Source: Falciphora oryzae
Lineage: Eukaryota > Ascomycota > Sordariomycetes > Magnaporthales > Magnaporthaceae
Direction: 5' to 3'
Assembly: GCA_000733355.1 (NCBI GenBank)
Contig: JNVV01000020.1
Coordinates: 474,971-538,970 of the forward strand
Length of the DNA stretch: 64,000 bases
The notes under the pieces are model-generated. The model made no database searches and was not told the origin of the DNA. It worked only from the letters and a program-made list of their open reading frames with translations. Position 1 is the first letter of the stretch. Every line of letters begins with the position of its first letter. Below are positions 24,087-35,847 of this stretch, piece by piece. The position numbers were made by a program, and so were the translations under genes.

Positions 24087-25236
24087 CTACGACTGCTTCA
24101 AGTACTTCTTGCCCCCAATCACCATCATGCCCGGCCCCTGCCTCTGGACGCTCCAGACCTTGACGTCCAGGCTCCCGTCCTCGGCCAGGACCAGCTGCTC
24201 CGTGACGTTCTTGTCATCGTCGTCGTTCACGCCGCGGCACGCAAACAGCCGGAACTCGCCCCTGGTGTGGTCCGGGTCGTGCAGGCTCGTCATGTCGGAC
24301 GTGGCGTTGCCGCACGAGTCGAAGGTGGATACCGACGCGCCGAAGCTGCGGTCGTAGGCGAAGGAATGGGCGGGGGCGGCCGAGAAGGACAGGTCGCGCG
24401 TCTCGCGGAAGCTGCCGGCGGCGTGGGCGCCCGGGGAGGAGTAGGCGTAGTAGTGCTGCCAGCGCGTGCCGGCCAGCTCGGATGTCTTGTCCTGGCGCGT
24501 GCCGGTGCTGCTGCCGGGGTCGGCAGGGAGCCAGCGGAGGGACCGCGCCACGGCCTCGACGGCGGACCGGCCGGCTGCGAGGTGGGGGCGGGGCACGAAG
24601 GCGCTGAGGAGGAGGGAGGAGGCGCGGGCGGGGGAGGTGAGGAGGAGCTTGTAGGTCGCCATCNNNNNNNNNNNNNNNNNNNNNNNNNNNNNNNNNNNNN
24701 NNNNNNNNNNNNNNNNNNNNNNNNNNNNNNNNNNNNNNNNNNNNNNNNNNNNNNNNNNNNNNNNNNNNNNNNNNNNNNNNNNNNNNNNNNNNNNNNNNNN
24801 NNNNNNNNNNNNNNNNNNNNNNNNNNNNNNNNNNNNNNNNNNNNNNNNNNNNNNNNNNNNNNNNNNNNNNNNNNNNNNNNNNNNNNNNNNNNNNNNNNNN
24901 NNNNNNNNNNNNNNNNNNNNNNNNNNNNNNNNNNNNNNNNNNNNNNNNNNNNNNNNNNNNNNNNNNNNNNNNNNNNNNNNNNNNNNNNNNNNNNNNNNNN
25001 NNNNNNNNNNNNNNNNNNNNNNNNNNNNNNNNNNNNNNNNNNNNNNNNNNNNNNNNNNNNNNNNNNNNNNNNNNNNNNNNNNNNNNNNNNNNNNNNNNNN
25101 NNNNNNNNNNNNNNNNNNNNNNNNNNNNNNNNNNNNNNNNNNNNNNNNNNNNNNNNNNAGCGGGAGTCGGAGCTGGGCCGGGAGCTGGAGCTGGCGCCGG
25201 TTGGCCCTGTTGTTGTTGCTGTTGTTGTTGTTGTTG

Positions 25237-25281
<45 letters not shown>

Positions 25282-27735
25282 AAGTTGCTGAAGTTGCTGT
25301 TGAAGCTGTTGCTGTTGTTGCTGAAGCTGCTGTTGCTGCTGCTCCTGGAGCTGCTGAAGCTGCTGCTGAAGCTGCTGCTGAAGCTGCTGCTGCTGCTGCT
25401 CCTGAAGCTGCTGCTGCACCTTCTGAAGCTTCGCAGCCTGCTCCATGAAAGCCTGCAGCAAAGCCTCCATCGTCGCCGGCGGCTGCTGCTGTCCTGCAAC
25501 AGGCTGCGGCGTTGGCGCTGGCGTCGCGCCAGCCTGCATGGCCTGCAGCAGCGCCTGGAGGACCAGCGACGTCGGGTCGGCCGGGTCGTCGGCCTGCGCG
25601 GCCGCCAGCTGGCCCTGCGCCTGCATCTGCGCCTGCGCCGGCCCGCCGGCCGCCGGCGTGGTCGCCTGTGCCGACGCCGTCATCAGCGCCGACAGCAGCG
25701 GGCCCAGGTTGTCCAGGGCGCCGCCGCCGCCGCCATTCCCTCCTCCTCCTCCCATACCACCAAGACCAGCACCATCAAGGCCGCCAGCAAGAGCAGCAAG
25801 AGCAGAGCCATCGTCTCCCCCAAACGACAACAGCCCGCCCAGATCCAGCAACCCCGCACCATCACCACCGCCGAAGTCCCCGCCGCCGAAGTCCCCGCCG
25901 CCGAAGTCCCCGCCGCCGAAGCCCCCGCCGCCGAAGCCCCCGCCGCCGAAGTTCCCGCCACCATCGCTCAGCAGCGCGGCAGCGCCCAGGACGGCGGCGA
26001 CGCCCGCGGCGGCCTTGTCAGCGCCGGACCCGGACGCCTTGCAGGCCGCCTCGACCTGCTGCTTGACGCGCCACGCGGCCGCGATCTCCGGGTCCGTGAC
26101 GGCGAGCAGCGGCATGATGGGCGCGACGGCCTTGCCCAAAAAGTCGTTTGTCTTTACGAGCGCGTTCTTGGTCTGCTTGAACGCTTTTTTGGCCGTTTCT
26201 TTGCTCTTCTCGGTGCGCTCCTTGGTCCAGAACTGCTGCTTCTCCTGCCCTGCTGCCGTCGGGTCCATGGTTGTTGGTGCGGGGAGCATGACGAGGTTGC
26301 CGTTGGCGTCTACCATTACCGTTTGCATGCTTGCTTGTTGTAGCTGGCCTGGCTGAGCGGCGGCTGAGACCAGGGCCGGCGCTTGTGAGAGCTGGTTGGG
26401 CAGCACCTGGCCGCCACTGCCCATGGCTGCCGGGGCCTGCATCAGGACCATCTGCTGCCCCTGCTGGACCCAGACGGCCTGCTGCTCCGGGTACTGCACG
26501 ACGGGGTTCATGAGCGTCTGGGGCTGGGCGGCGGCTGGTAGCTGCTGCTGCTGCGGTTGCTGCATCGCCAGCCCCTGAATCTGCTGTGGGGCAGCGACAG
26601 TGGGCGGCATGGCCGTCGGCATCATCATCAGGGGCTGTGGGCTGTTGGCGGCAACCTGTGGTGTTTGCATCACGGTAGGCTGCTGCTGAGCAGTCGGGGG
26701 CGTGGCGGGCTTCCGCGCAACGGGCGGCGATCCCATCGCCCTAGTAGTCGCCGGCGTCGCGGGCTGTGTATAAGGCGAGTGAGGCGGGAACCCGAGCACG
26801 CTTGCCGCCGGGTCCTTTGCTGTGAGCGGCGATGCCGGGTTTGCGTCGAACAGCGGCGGGGGCGATGTCGGCACTGCTGTGGCTGCTGCCACCTGGGGAC
26901 TGAACTGCTGCACTGCCCCCGGCGGAAGCTGGTCCGGAGAGACGATCCTGGCCCCGGCGGGCAGCTGGGCCTGCTGCACCACTTGCACGAGGGAACCGTT
27001 GCTGGACATGACGAACTGTGGTTGTTGCTGCTGCTGTGGCGGCTGTGCCAAAGGTGGCTGCTGGAGCAACACCTGCTGCTGCTGCTGCTGCTGGCCATCC
27101 ATGAACTGGAGCTGGCCCGGCGCCTGCGGCCCAGCAACAAAACCATGCGCGGGCTGCTGTTGTATGTATCCTCCTCCGCCTGGTGTGTTCATGCCAACAA
27201 CCCCCGGAAACGTCTGCATCGGAGCCTGCATGGGAACTTGCTGTGGCTGTGGAGCCTCGCCGTTCGCCAGATATGTGACTCCGTTGACCGTAAACGTCTG
27301 CTGCTGTTGTGGTAGCTGCTGCGGTAGCTGTGCCGTCTGGAACATTTGCGGCTGAGGCTGCTGCTGATATTGTTGCCCCTGGATCGCCGTGCCTGGCACA
27401 AACTGTTGCTGTTGAGGCTGCTTCTCCTGAACCCCCACCGGCTGCCCAACAGCACCTCCCCCGCCTCCCGGATACGCGCCCGGCGAGTGCACATACTGAG
27501 GCGGCGGAGCCGGCGTGCCAGGAGCCGCCATCGTGGGCGCCCCGACCGCGTTGTACGCCGGCGGCGGCACATGCGGCAGCGGGCCGTGTCCGCTGTCGAA
27601 TGGGATCCCGCTGTGTTGCGGATCGACTACCGGCGGCACTGGTACTCGTGACGGTTGCTGCTGCGGCTGCTGCTGTTGCTGGTACACGACGCCCGGGGCG
27701 GTAGCCATGGCGGTCATGTCGCCTCCTTGATTCAC
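24087..27735 (-). CDS. Gln/Pro/Gly-rich low-complexity protein, interrupted by assembly gap
   Basis: The N-terminal frame opens at 27735 and stays open to the gap at 24664-25158. The stop is at 24087. The frame before the gap and the frame after it differ modulo 3, so the gap hides an intron, has the wrong length, or separates two genes; a Met directly abuts the gap at 24660-24662. Parts in order: Gln/Pro-rich region with a PPAYNAV motif; more polyQ; a conserved-looking basic segment (residues about 505-575: FWTKERTEKSKETAKKAFKQ, then LGKAVAPIMPLLAVTDPEIA); Gly/Phe/Asp repeats (GGGDFGGGDF); a polyQ/Leu stretch of about 80 residues; the gap; then a 190-residue Ser/Ala-rich C-terminal part with FDSCGNATSDMTSLHDPDHT. 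I do not recognise the family. The composition is that of prion-like, condensate-prone or transcription-associated proteins, which is inference. Confidence 0.6.
24664..25158. other. Assembly gap (495 N)
   Basis: A run of 495 N beside a CAG/CAA-rich coding repeat. The repeat probably defeated assembly, so the true length is unknown. Confidence 1.
25200..25440. repeat. CAG/CAA trinucleotide tract encoding polyQ
   Basis: On the minus strand this reads as mixed CAG and CAA codons with occasional CTT/CTC (Leu), giving a run of more than 25 Gln plus QQQL-type heptad-like units. It directly flanks the assembly gap. Confidence 0.9.
25875..25960. repeat. In-frame tandem repeat encoding GGGDF/GGGGF units
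   Basis: Repeats of the kind CCGCCGAAGTCCCCG on the + strand encode Gly-Gly-Gly-Asp/Gly-Phe units on the minus strand, a low-complexity Gly/Phe domain. Confidence 0.88.
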
Positions 27736-27828
27736 CAGGCCAGCCGTCGTGGCCCGAAAAAAAAGGACGATGAAAAAAACACAAGGCTATCCTGTGTGAT
27801 GCATGTGGTGTGTGTGTGTGCGTGTGTG

Positions 27829-27869
<41 letters not shown>

Positions 27870-28527
27870 GCGGGGGAGGGGGCACAACCCCAGCCAAGGC
27901 AGGCGCGCCTGTCATTTTAAACCTCCCCAGCTGTCCAGTCGCACAAGGCTGCCTCCCGCTATCGTCCCTATGCACAAAGTATGCCTCCTTCATGCGACTT
28001 TGGCGCCGCCCGAGTCTCGTGGTTGGGCCAGCTAGGCCCTATGCGGCTTCGGAGGGCGTCAATAGATCGCTTCGAGACCGCCAGCCCCTGCCTGGCCTGG
28101 GGTGACTTGGCGCGTTGCGGCTGAAGACTGCACGCGCGAAGAGCTCAGCTCCGAGAGTCCCGACGCTTCGCGGGACAAGCAACAGCCACTCCGCCCTCGC
28201 TCCATACCCAGCCCATCTCAAATGCCGACGCATCGGTGGTGGTTATCTTCTTGTAGTTTATTTTACCTGTGGCTTCCCGTTGGCGACCGCAGATTGTTGG
28301 CATATGCAACGGTTTGGCGGCAAATCGAATGCCCTATGGTGTCGCACCCAAAAAACACTAACTAACCTATAGTTGTTACCCAAAACCAGAAGATGTGGCG
28401 CTCGTTTCCGATCCATTTTGGCTCTCAAACCCCAGAAGAAGATGCAAAAATGCACAACAGCCATCGAAACACATACATCATTACATCTCAACAAATGGCC
28501 TACCCACGCCACACACCGACAGCAACA
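27736..28527. other. Promoter side of the Q-rich gene and 3' flank of the zinc-cluster gene
   Basis: It contains a TG microsatellite close to the Q-rich gene start. Nothing else recognised. Confidence 0.6.
27805..27867. repeat. (TG)n dinucleotide microsatellite
   Basis: About 63 nt of TG with two CG interruptions, about 70 nt upstream of the Q-rich gene start codon. Confidence 0.93.
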
Positions 28528-31500
28528 TCACAGAGCCAGGCCCTTAGCACCGCGGGTCCAGCGATACAGGCTCAGCGCCCTCCGGCGCGCCTTGTGTTCC
28601 TCCCACTCGGTCGGGCTCGAGCCCCTGACGCTGTAGAGGGTGCTCCGGAGAACCTTCCTAAAGTTCTTCTGGAACTCGGTCGAGAGCGTGACGACGCAAA
28701 CCTCGTGCGCGCGCACAATTGTCTCGCACGCCTGCTCGACCGACTGGTTGGGCCCGCCGAGCTGGGGCATGCGGTCCGCAAACAGCAGCAGGATGAAGGA
28801 GCCGTGCAGCAGGTAGATGCCAAAGAGGTACGGCATGAAGGTCAGCTCCGGGTCGTGGCGCAGGATGCGGCTGACGGCCTGCGATGCTGAGATGGCGTGC
28901 GTCGCGCAGTCGTTAAAGCGCGTCGACGTGATCCAGTCGTCGTCGTCGTCCAGCATCGAGATGGCGTCCCATTTTCCGTGAAGCAGCACGTGAAGCACGT
29001 GCAGGATGTGTGTGCTGTACGCCAACACAAGTTGCAGCCTCGATCGGTCGCGCGCTGAGGCTGGCCGGGTGCAGCCGTGGGTTTTATGTGGCTGTGGGCG
29101 CCGCCGGAGGGGAGACGTACTGCCGCTGCCGCCACTAGCCTCGCCGCTACCTACGGCCGCCCCAGCCGATGGGGTCACGGGAGCGACAGAGCCAGGCCCT
29201 CCCGCCCCGCCACTGCCGCCAGCCCCAGCGCCCCCTCTTGCCGTACTACCGCTGTTGTTGTGCCCATTCCCGTTTCCGCTCCCGCTGTGTGCAGGCGCCG
29301 ATGATGATGCTCCCGCCACCCCGCCTGTGACCAAATCCTTGATATGCGGCCCAGGCGTCCCACCAATCGCGGCGGGGGATGGCGGAGGTATGGTGACGCT
29401 ACCGACTCTTCCGGCACCTACATCGTCGCCACCGCCAGCGGCAGAGCTAGCCGCGTAGTCGTGGTGCACCGGGTGACGTGCTTCCGCACCGCCGGCCGCC
29501 GCCGTCGTCACCGAAGATGATTGCTCGGCCTCGAGTGCCATGCGGTCCAGGCTCCGCTCGCAGGCAGCCAATTGCTCGCCGATGAGGGTGACAGCCATAG
29601 AGTCGTCGAGCCCGCCGAGGCGCGGATGCAGGCGGCGGTGGTGCACCTCGATGATGTCGCCTAGGATTGCCATAAGAGGCAAAAAGTACTCGAAGAAGCC
29701 AGTCCCTGATACAACAACCGGTGGCCCAAGCACGCGCTCGGGCATGTCGGCCGTCGACGAGACAGCGTCGAGGTCCTCCCAGACGCCCTCGGGCAAAGGA
29801 GCATAAACTTCGCAGTACGAGTCCGGGATGGCGAGCACGTTGTTGAACGACAGCGACAGGTGGCGGTCGAGGCAGTAGACGAGCCAGAAGACGCGCCGGC
29901 GCTCCTCGCATGCCTCCTGTCCTGCCAGCGTGTGCACGTCCTGATCGCGGCGGCACGAGCAGAGAGGGTTGGCGCAAGGTGAAACGGACGCGGAGCAGCG
30001 GTCGTCCTCGCGGTGCAGACCAAGCGCCAGGGTGAGGCGAATGGCCTTGGACCACCACTTGAAGCAGTCCGACTTGAAGTCGCCCCCCGAGACGGCGATA
30101 GACAGCAGCACTAAGGTCAGCACATCGTCCACCAAGCCCGCAGGCTCGTTTGTCGCCGTCGTCTCGGGCTGATGTGCGCCAACCCCTCCTACGCCGCCGC
30201 CATGCATGTTGCGGATGTAGGCTGCGTAGTGGTTCTGCGACTGGTCGTTCTCCACGCGAAGGCCGCCTGTTTGTGTTTTATTCTCGTGTCAGCGGCGCAG
30301 CTATCAGCCTACGCAGCGCCCGGAGGGCCAAGACACCACTTCATCCTTCACTTTTTGGTGCTCTGAGACTCACCGTGTATCCTCCGCCACCGATCCGGGT
30401 CTCTTTCGGATATTAGCGAGGTCGACAGCTCATACAACGCATTGGTAATCTTGCTGCGCGACCCGGGCACATGCAACAGAACAATGTCGGCCGTCTGGGC
30501 GGCGCACCACAGCATCGTGGCCAGGAGGGCCGGGGTCGTGGGGCGAGGTCGGGTCGGGTGCAGCAGCGAGCGCTTGCGGAAAATGCGTGTCAGGATGTAG
30601 GGGCTGGCGCAGCGGAAGAGCGAACTTCCTGGCTCGGTCAGGTACACGTCGAGCAGGTCGCAGGCGACGCTGGCCGGTATGATGTCGGTAAGATATGGGA
30701 GCACGGGAGCGAGGCAACCGTACCGGCAGTCGGCGCTCGGCGCCTTGTATAGGGACGAGACGCGCTGCATATCGGGGAATAGCGGCGATGTTGACGCCGA
30801 TACCATGCCGCCAGCTGCACCGCCGCCGAGACTACCGCTTCCACCGGCTTCAACAGCCCCGCCGGTATTATTACCAGGCCCGGCGCCACCGGTTACCGAA
30901 GTTGCGCTCGTGCTGAAGGATCTGCGGCCGTGCCCATGCCCGGGCGTCCTCCCCATAACACCGCCGCTACTGCTCTGACCGCTAAACGAGACTCCCCGGG
31001 GATGTGTATGCGGAGATGGACCGACTCCTCCGGTGACGCTCCCTGTACCGTTATCGGGCGAAGGGTATCCTGTGCTTTCATCGGACGGCAATGCGTCCGT
31101 CCCGCCGCCGCCAGGTCCACCTGCCGTGTGCTGACTACCCGCTACTGAAGGCACTCGGCCACCGGGTGGGCTAGTCGCCTCCTGCTGTGGCCCTCCGGTC
31201 CTGGCGAGGGCGGCAGGTGACTGGTGATGGTGGTGTGCTGACGATATCCCTGCTGCCGACATACCCGGGTGGTCTATTACAGCCGTTGAGTCCAGAAGTG
31301 AGGCCAGTTGCATGTGAGCATGCACGCTGGTTCCGTAACCGCCCCCCCCCGCGGCACCACCTGTGCTCGGCGAGTGTAGGGATGGGAGATAGGCGGGGAT
31401 GTTAGGATGCGCTGTGGATGGAGAGACCCCGGGGCCGGGGCCGCCAGGCACGGTCGATATTCCCGGTAGCACAGTCGCCGAGGTGGAAGCAGCTGGATGG

Positions 31501-32682
31501 TGGTGATGCTGCTGTTGCTGCAGTCCCGCGATGGCGAGGCCGCTTCCGTCTCGCGATGCTGGTTGGGCCGGAGCGGTGACGCCGTGGTGGCCGTTGCTGC
31601 CGTGCAGGCGAGGTCGCGAGGCCGCAGACGAGTCGCTGTAACTGTTGGCACGCTGGTTGAAGAACGACGATGGTCTGGCGTCACCGCTGGCCGTGTTGGG
31701 CGGCGATAACACCTGGCCGTGGAAGGCTGCACCGCCACCGCCGCCGGGGGGCGAGGAGACCGAGGGAGACGGGGTGCTTCCGGGGCCGCCGCCGTGATGG
31801 CTTGCGTAGTGTCCGGCGGGGCCGTGGCCGTTGCTGCCGCCGAAGCTGGCGCGGTGGCTCTGGTGCCGCCACTGCTGCTGACTGCCGCCGCCGTGGGTGC
31901 CGTTGCTGCTGTGGCGCGTCTGGCAGCTGTCCTTGGGGCCCGCGTTGTCCCGCGACTGGCTCGGGTCCGACTGGGTCGAGTCACCGCCGGCGCCGCTCAT
32001 GGAGATTGGCGCCCGCCCGCGCTTCTTGATCTCGCGGTTGTAGCGACATGTGTAGCCGTAGTCTACAAAAGAGAACGAGGACGGGTGTGGCGTCGTTAGA
32101 GGAGAACAGATACAAGAGTGCAGGGACACAAAGAAATAGGTAGGCGGCGGGATAGAATTATAAAGCGAGAAAAACACACAAAGGACAAAAAGGGGCCTGC
32201 ATAGGAGACGGCATACCTTCGCATCGTCGACTAGAGTTCGGCCAAGACGAGGGGGGCGGTCTGGGTCAGCGTTGAAGACCTCTTTCCACGTGGAATGTTC
32301 AGGCAGCAGCCAGGGTTGAAAAGCTTGCGGGTGCGTCCATATCTCGAGATGACGTCCCCCAAGCATAGAAGAGGGGAATAGAGGACAAAAGGAGATGGGT
32401 TACAGCAACCGTTGGCAGTGCATGCGTGCGGGGTCGGGGAGGGCTCGGGACCCCCGGGGCTAGGCAAGGGAAATAATTGGGACGAACGTACCACGGGCAT
32501 TCACCGTTGCAGCGCGTGCGCGAGGCCGAGCACTTGTCGCAGGCCCGCCGAGTGCGCTTCCGAGGCCGCGCGTGCTCCGACAGCTCCTCGTCGACCACCT
32601 CGCTGACGATGATGGGCGAGTCGACCGCCATCTCGTCTGCGGCGGCCGTGCGGTTGTCGACTTCCATCGTCTCTGGCGTCAC
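28528..32682 (-). CDS. Zn2Cys6 transcription factor, XlnR/CLR-1-like (four exons incl. micro-exon)
   Basis: Exons 32492-32682, 32217-32230 (14 nt), 30374-32062 and 28528-30266; introns of 261, 154 and 107 nt; product 1210 aa. Only with the micro-exon is the zinc cluster complete: Cys48, 51, 58, 64, 67 and 74, i.e. CX2CX6CX5CX2CX6C, followed by basic NREIKKRGR. A long Ser/Gly/His-rich linker follows (about 90-560). The fungal-specific regulatory domain then begins with KAPSADCRYGC and IIPASVACDLLDVYLTEPGS, and continues with EERRRVFWLVYCLDRHLSLS. The C terminus reads SLYRWTRGAKGLAL. From memory the domain and tail match the XlnR/XYR1 family, while the zinc cluster looks more like CLR-1-type regulators. 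Such proteins activate (hemi)cellulase and sugar-catabolism genes in the nucleus. Which paralogue this is cannot be settled here. Its neighbour across 3 kb is a laccase; co-regulation is conjecture. Confidence 0.85.
32217..32230 (-). other. 14-nt coding micro-exon of the zinc-cluster gene
   Basis: Sense sequence TCGACGATGCGAAG, preceded by acceptor CTCTAG and followed by donor GTATGC. Joined to exon 1 (ending in the split codon TG) and exon 3 (starting AC), it encodes C-R-R-C-E-D and supplies the fourth and fifth cluster cysteines. Without it the frame and the zinc cluster break. Confidence 0.85.
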
Positions 32683-35600
32683 GGGGGGACGGGGCAGGGT
32701 TAACAGGGCGGACGGCGGCGTCCCCTTTGCGGAACTGGCCGCGTGGCCCGGGTGTGGGAAGGCTGGACTGTGTGGTTAGGCTCGGCCGTTTGCTTGCTTT
32801 GCGGCTGTTTGCCTTCCGTTGTCGCACGTTCCCCTTTCAAGAGCGTTTCCCTGTCCCGTCCTGCTTGGATAGGGGAGGCGGACAGGCGCCGCCGGATCGT
32901 GCGATTTTGACAGGCGCAGAAGCGAAAAGACTATGGATGGACGGCGTCGCCGGGTGCGTGTCTTGTGCTGCGTGTGCGTGTGCCGTGCGCTGCCTCCGAG
33001 TGCGTCAAAAACCGCCTCGGCTGATCTTTTGCTCTGTTCTCTTTTTTGCCGGAAGCGCGCGCGCGCGCGGGCGACGTGCTTTCCCGTGGCCCCTTTCTCT
33101 TGGCTCGCCTGTGAGCGCCTGGCGCAAGTGTGGACGTTGTTTCGAAATCCTTCGGTCCCCTTTCTGCCCAGCTCCAATTTCCCCAGGCGGTCCCCTCGTC
33201 GTTCGGTCGACCGGGCGCACTCAGGTTTGGACTCGGAGGCCCATCTACCGAAGATTATGATTATGATTAATATTATCCCCCGCTAGCAAGCCAGCTCCAG
33301 AAAGGCTCGGCCGGTCGGCGGCAGACATTGGGCGGCGCGCGCAGTTCAAGGAGGCCGAGGCGGCCAAGGGGAGGGAAGAGACAGCGGCAGAAGGCGAGCG
33401 AGATGGAACAGAAGAGCACTTCCAATGGCTGCTGCGACCGAGAGGCGCAAAGGGACGAAGGCAACGGGCAGCCTGGCCAGGGGGGCGAGAATCCGTCATA
33501 AAGGGACGAAGAAGACCAAGAGAAGCACAAGCCGCATCGCGATTAAGGTCTCCGCAAGAGCGGTCTGTTCCCGCCCCGTCTTTTTGATGCGGTCAGGACT
33601 TTCGCAGGGATGCGCAGCACGAGTCCTGCTAGGTTTTGCCTCATCTGCGCCTTCCCTCTCCGTCTCCATTTCGCGACAACAACCTCCCCAAAGGAGCCGA
33701 ATCCGGGGACCAGGGTTGACGCGGCCTTGGCAATTTCGTTTTTTTTTTTTTTCTGCTGGCTCCTCTCCCCCGCACTTTCTCAAAGCAGCCTAGCACCCCA
33801 CGCGAGCGCTGATATAATCCCAGCGATCCAATCTGCCGAGCTCGCCTGCCCGATCGAAAAACAGATCTCACGACGGGGCGCGCCAAGAGTACATGTAGCA
33901 ATAATACAAAAAAAAATAAAAAATAAAAAAAAAAGTCGCAGACAGATCAAACAAGCAGAAGACATTCAAACCTAAACACGCCCGAGAGCGCCAGCGAACC
34001 CGCCAATCCCAACGCTGGATGGCACCTCGACCCCCCCAGGCACATCCCTAGGCCAAGGTCCAACCCGGCTCGCCAGCTCGCTTGGCCCTGAGTCTTGAGT
34101 GGTTGGGTTGCTGGGGAAAACGGGGTCCCTGCGCGTGGGTTGCAGGCAAAACGGGGCTGCGGGAACTCAAAGAGAGAAAAAAAGAAAAGAGAGCTGACTC
34201 GGGGGATTCTGCTGCTGCTGCATCGCTTCCAGTGCCACCCACCCACCCTCTTCACCCCCAGGATTCCATCGCTCGGCTGGGGGAGGCTCTGGAGAAACAA
34301 CCTAGCAGCTCGGAGCCTCCCTCGGCCGGAGACGTTACCGCACCTAGTATTGATTTGCTTATCACAAGGTTGTCGGCGGTGGCACGGTTAGTGTCTTGGC
34401 ATCGCCAGGCTTAAACGACGCCTGGCGGTTATTGTGGAGTGGCTGCCATTCTATTTGGGGCTCTGCCAGCTCGCCCAGCTCTCTGGGGTTTCCGAGGCCG
34501 AGAACGCCCCGCAAAGTGCAAACCCATCTGCCGGCGGCCTTTTGCGTTCGATATGACCTGGTAGGTATTGCAGATCGATCCCGGCCCGCGGCTCGCAGCG
34601 CTCCCGTCGGGGCCCGACCTTCTGGGCCGCGACACGACAGCGCGATCGCCGAGCTATAATGTTGTGCCCAAAAGGTTGCATTTGAGAGAGTAACCTGTCG
34701 CCACGTGCGAAGACGACAAGGGAGGGGGCGAGGAAAAAAAAAAAAAAAAGCGTTCGCAGCCGGCCATGCCGAAACTGTCTTTTCCCCTCCTGTTCGATAG
34801 CTATGGGACCACCTCCCGATATTCCCATGTCCTCAGGGAGCGACCGCCATGCCTGCAGGCTCCTGTATAAACTTCTTGCTAGCGCCTCGTATCTGTCGGG
34901 CTTCTCTGCATTGCGGGGGAGTCAGTCCAGGGGAGTCCCTCCTTGCGAGTCGGGCTGACCCTATGAAGCAATCTTCCACAACCAGCACATCAACGGATTG
35001 TTTCTAGAGAGAATAGCGGGGAGTCGACGTTAATGATTAATGTGCAGCTTAATAGCAACCGGGAAGAAAACAGGAAACCTGGGGAGAAAAACAGAGGTCC
35101 AAGGTGGAATGAAAAGACAAGAAAAAAAAAGGAAACAAGTCCGTCAGCCGGAAGGCAAGGTAAGTAAGCTCTCGGACATGCGCTCCCGGCCGGGCGCGGT
35201 CAGCACACACAACCCATCTCTGTCGCCATGGAAAGTTCCGTCGGCGATGGATGAGTGATTGAAGTGCGAGGATAGACAACCAACCAAGGGAGTGAGAACG
35301 CACTGATCGCGCCGCCAGCGATTTCGGACCACTCGCCGGAACTACGGACCCTCCGGCTTGGCGTGCGCTGCCGGTGAGAGGGATTATCCTTGGGTGCGGC
35401 CACCGTTCGCCCAGTAGGTTGGCGGCTCTGTTTATTGCCCCGCAAAGATAACCCTCCCATCTCCCCGCTCCGGTTTTACTATGGCCACCGACAGCCCGAT
35501 GATAATGATGATCACAGGGAATCACGCGATGGGGGCATACGGCTCTCCAGTGCCTGGGGGTATGCCGGCTGTGTTGTAAAACAAAGCATTGGGCGCATTA

Positions 35601-35847
35601 TCACGGCACATCATTACTATCTTGCAAAAGTACTACGTGACGGTATAATTTGCTGCTTATTCTATGGAGTCTTATAAACAGCAGATAACAACGATTGACA
35701 ATTATTACACTCCTTGCGGCTCCCTGTCGGTGTGGCGCTCGATATCGGATATCATGCGAACTACGCCCAAGATGCCGCACAGGGACCTTCACCAACTTCC
35801 CACCCTCCAGACCTATCCCGTCCTCAGGCAGACCAACCCAAGCCCGC
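32683..35847. other. Promoter of the zinc-cluster gene and 3' flank of the laccase
   Basis: 3.2 kb without a recognisable gene. It has A/T runs (33740-33752, 34735-34749) and an AT-rich A-run near 33907-33934. The many open frames overlap and lack domains. A long promoter would suit a regulated transcription factor, but this is inference. Confidence 0.5.

Noticed and set aside
25201..26343. 380-codon + strand frame beginning with a run of Leu codons
   Set aside because: Opposite strand of the polyQ repeat (CTG/TTG read as Leu); an artefact of the repeat.
32299..32491. Reading exon 1 of the zinc-cluster gene straight on past the donor
   Set aside because: It loses three cluster cysteines; GTACGT donor and the micro-exon give the canonical motif.
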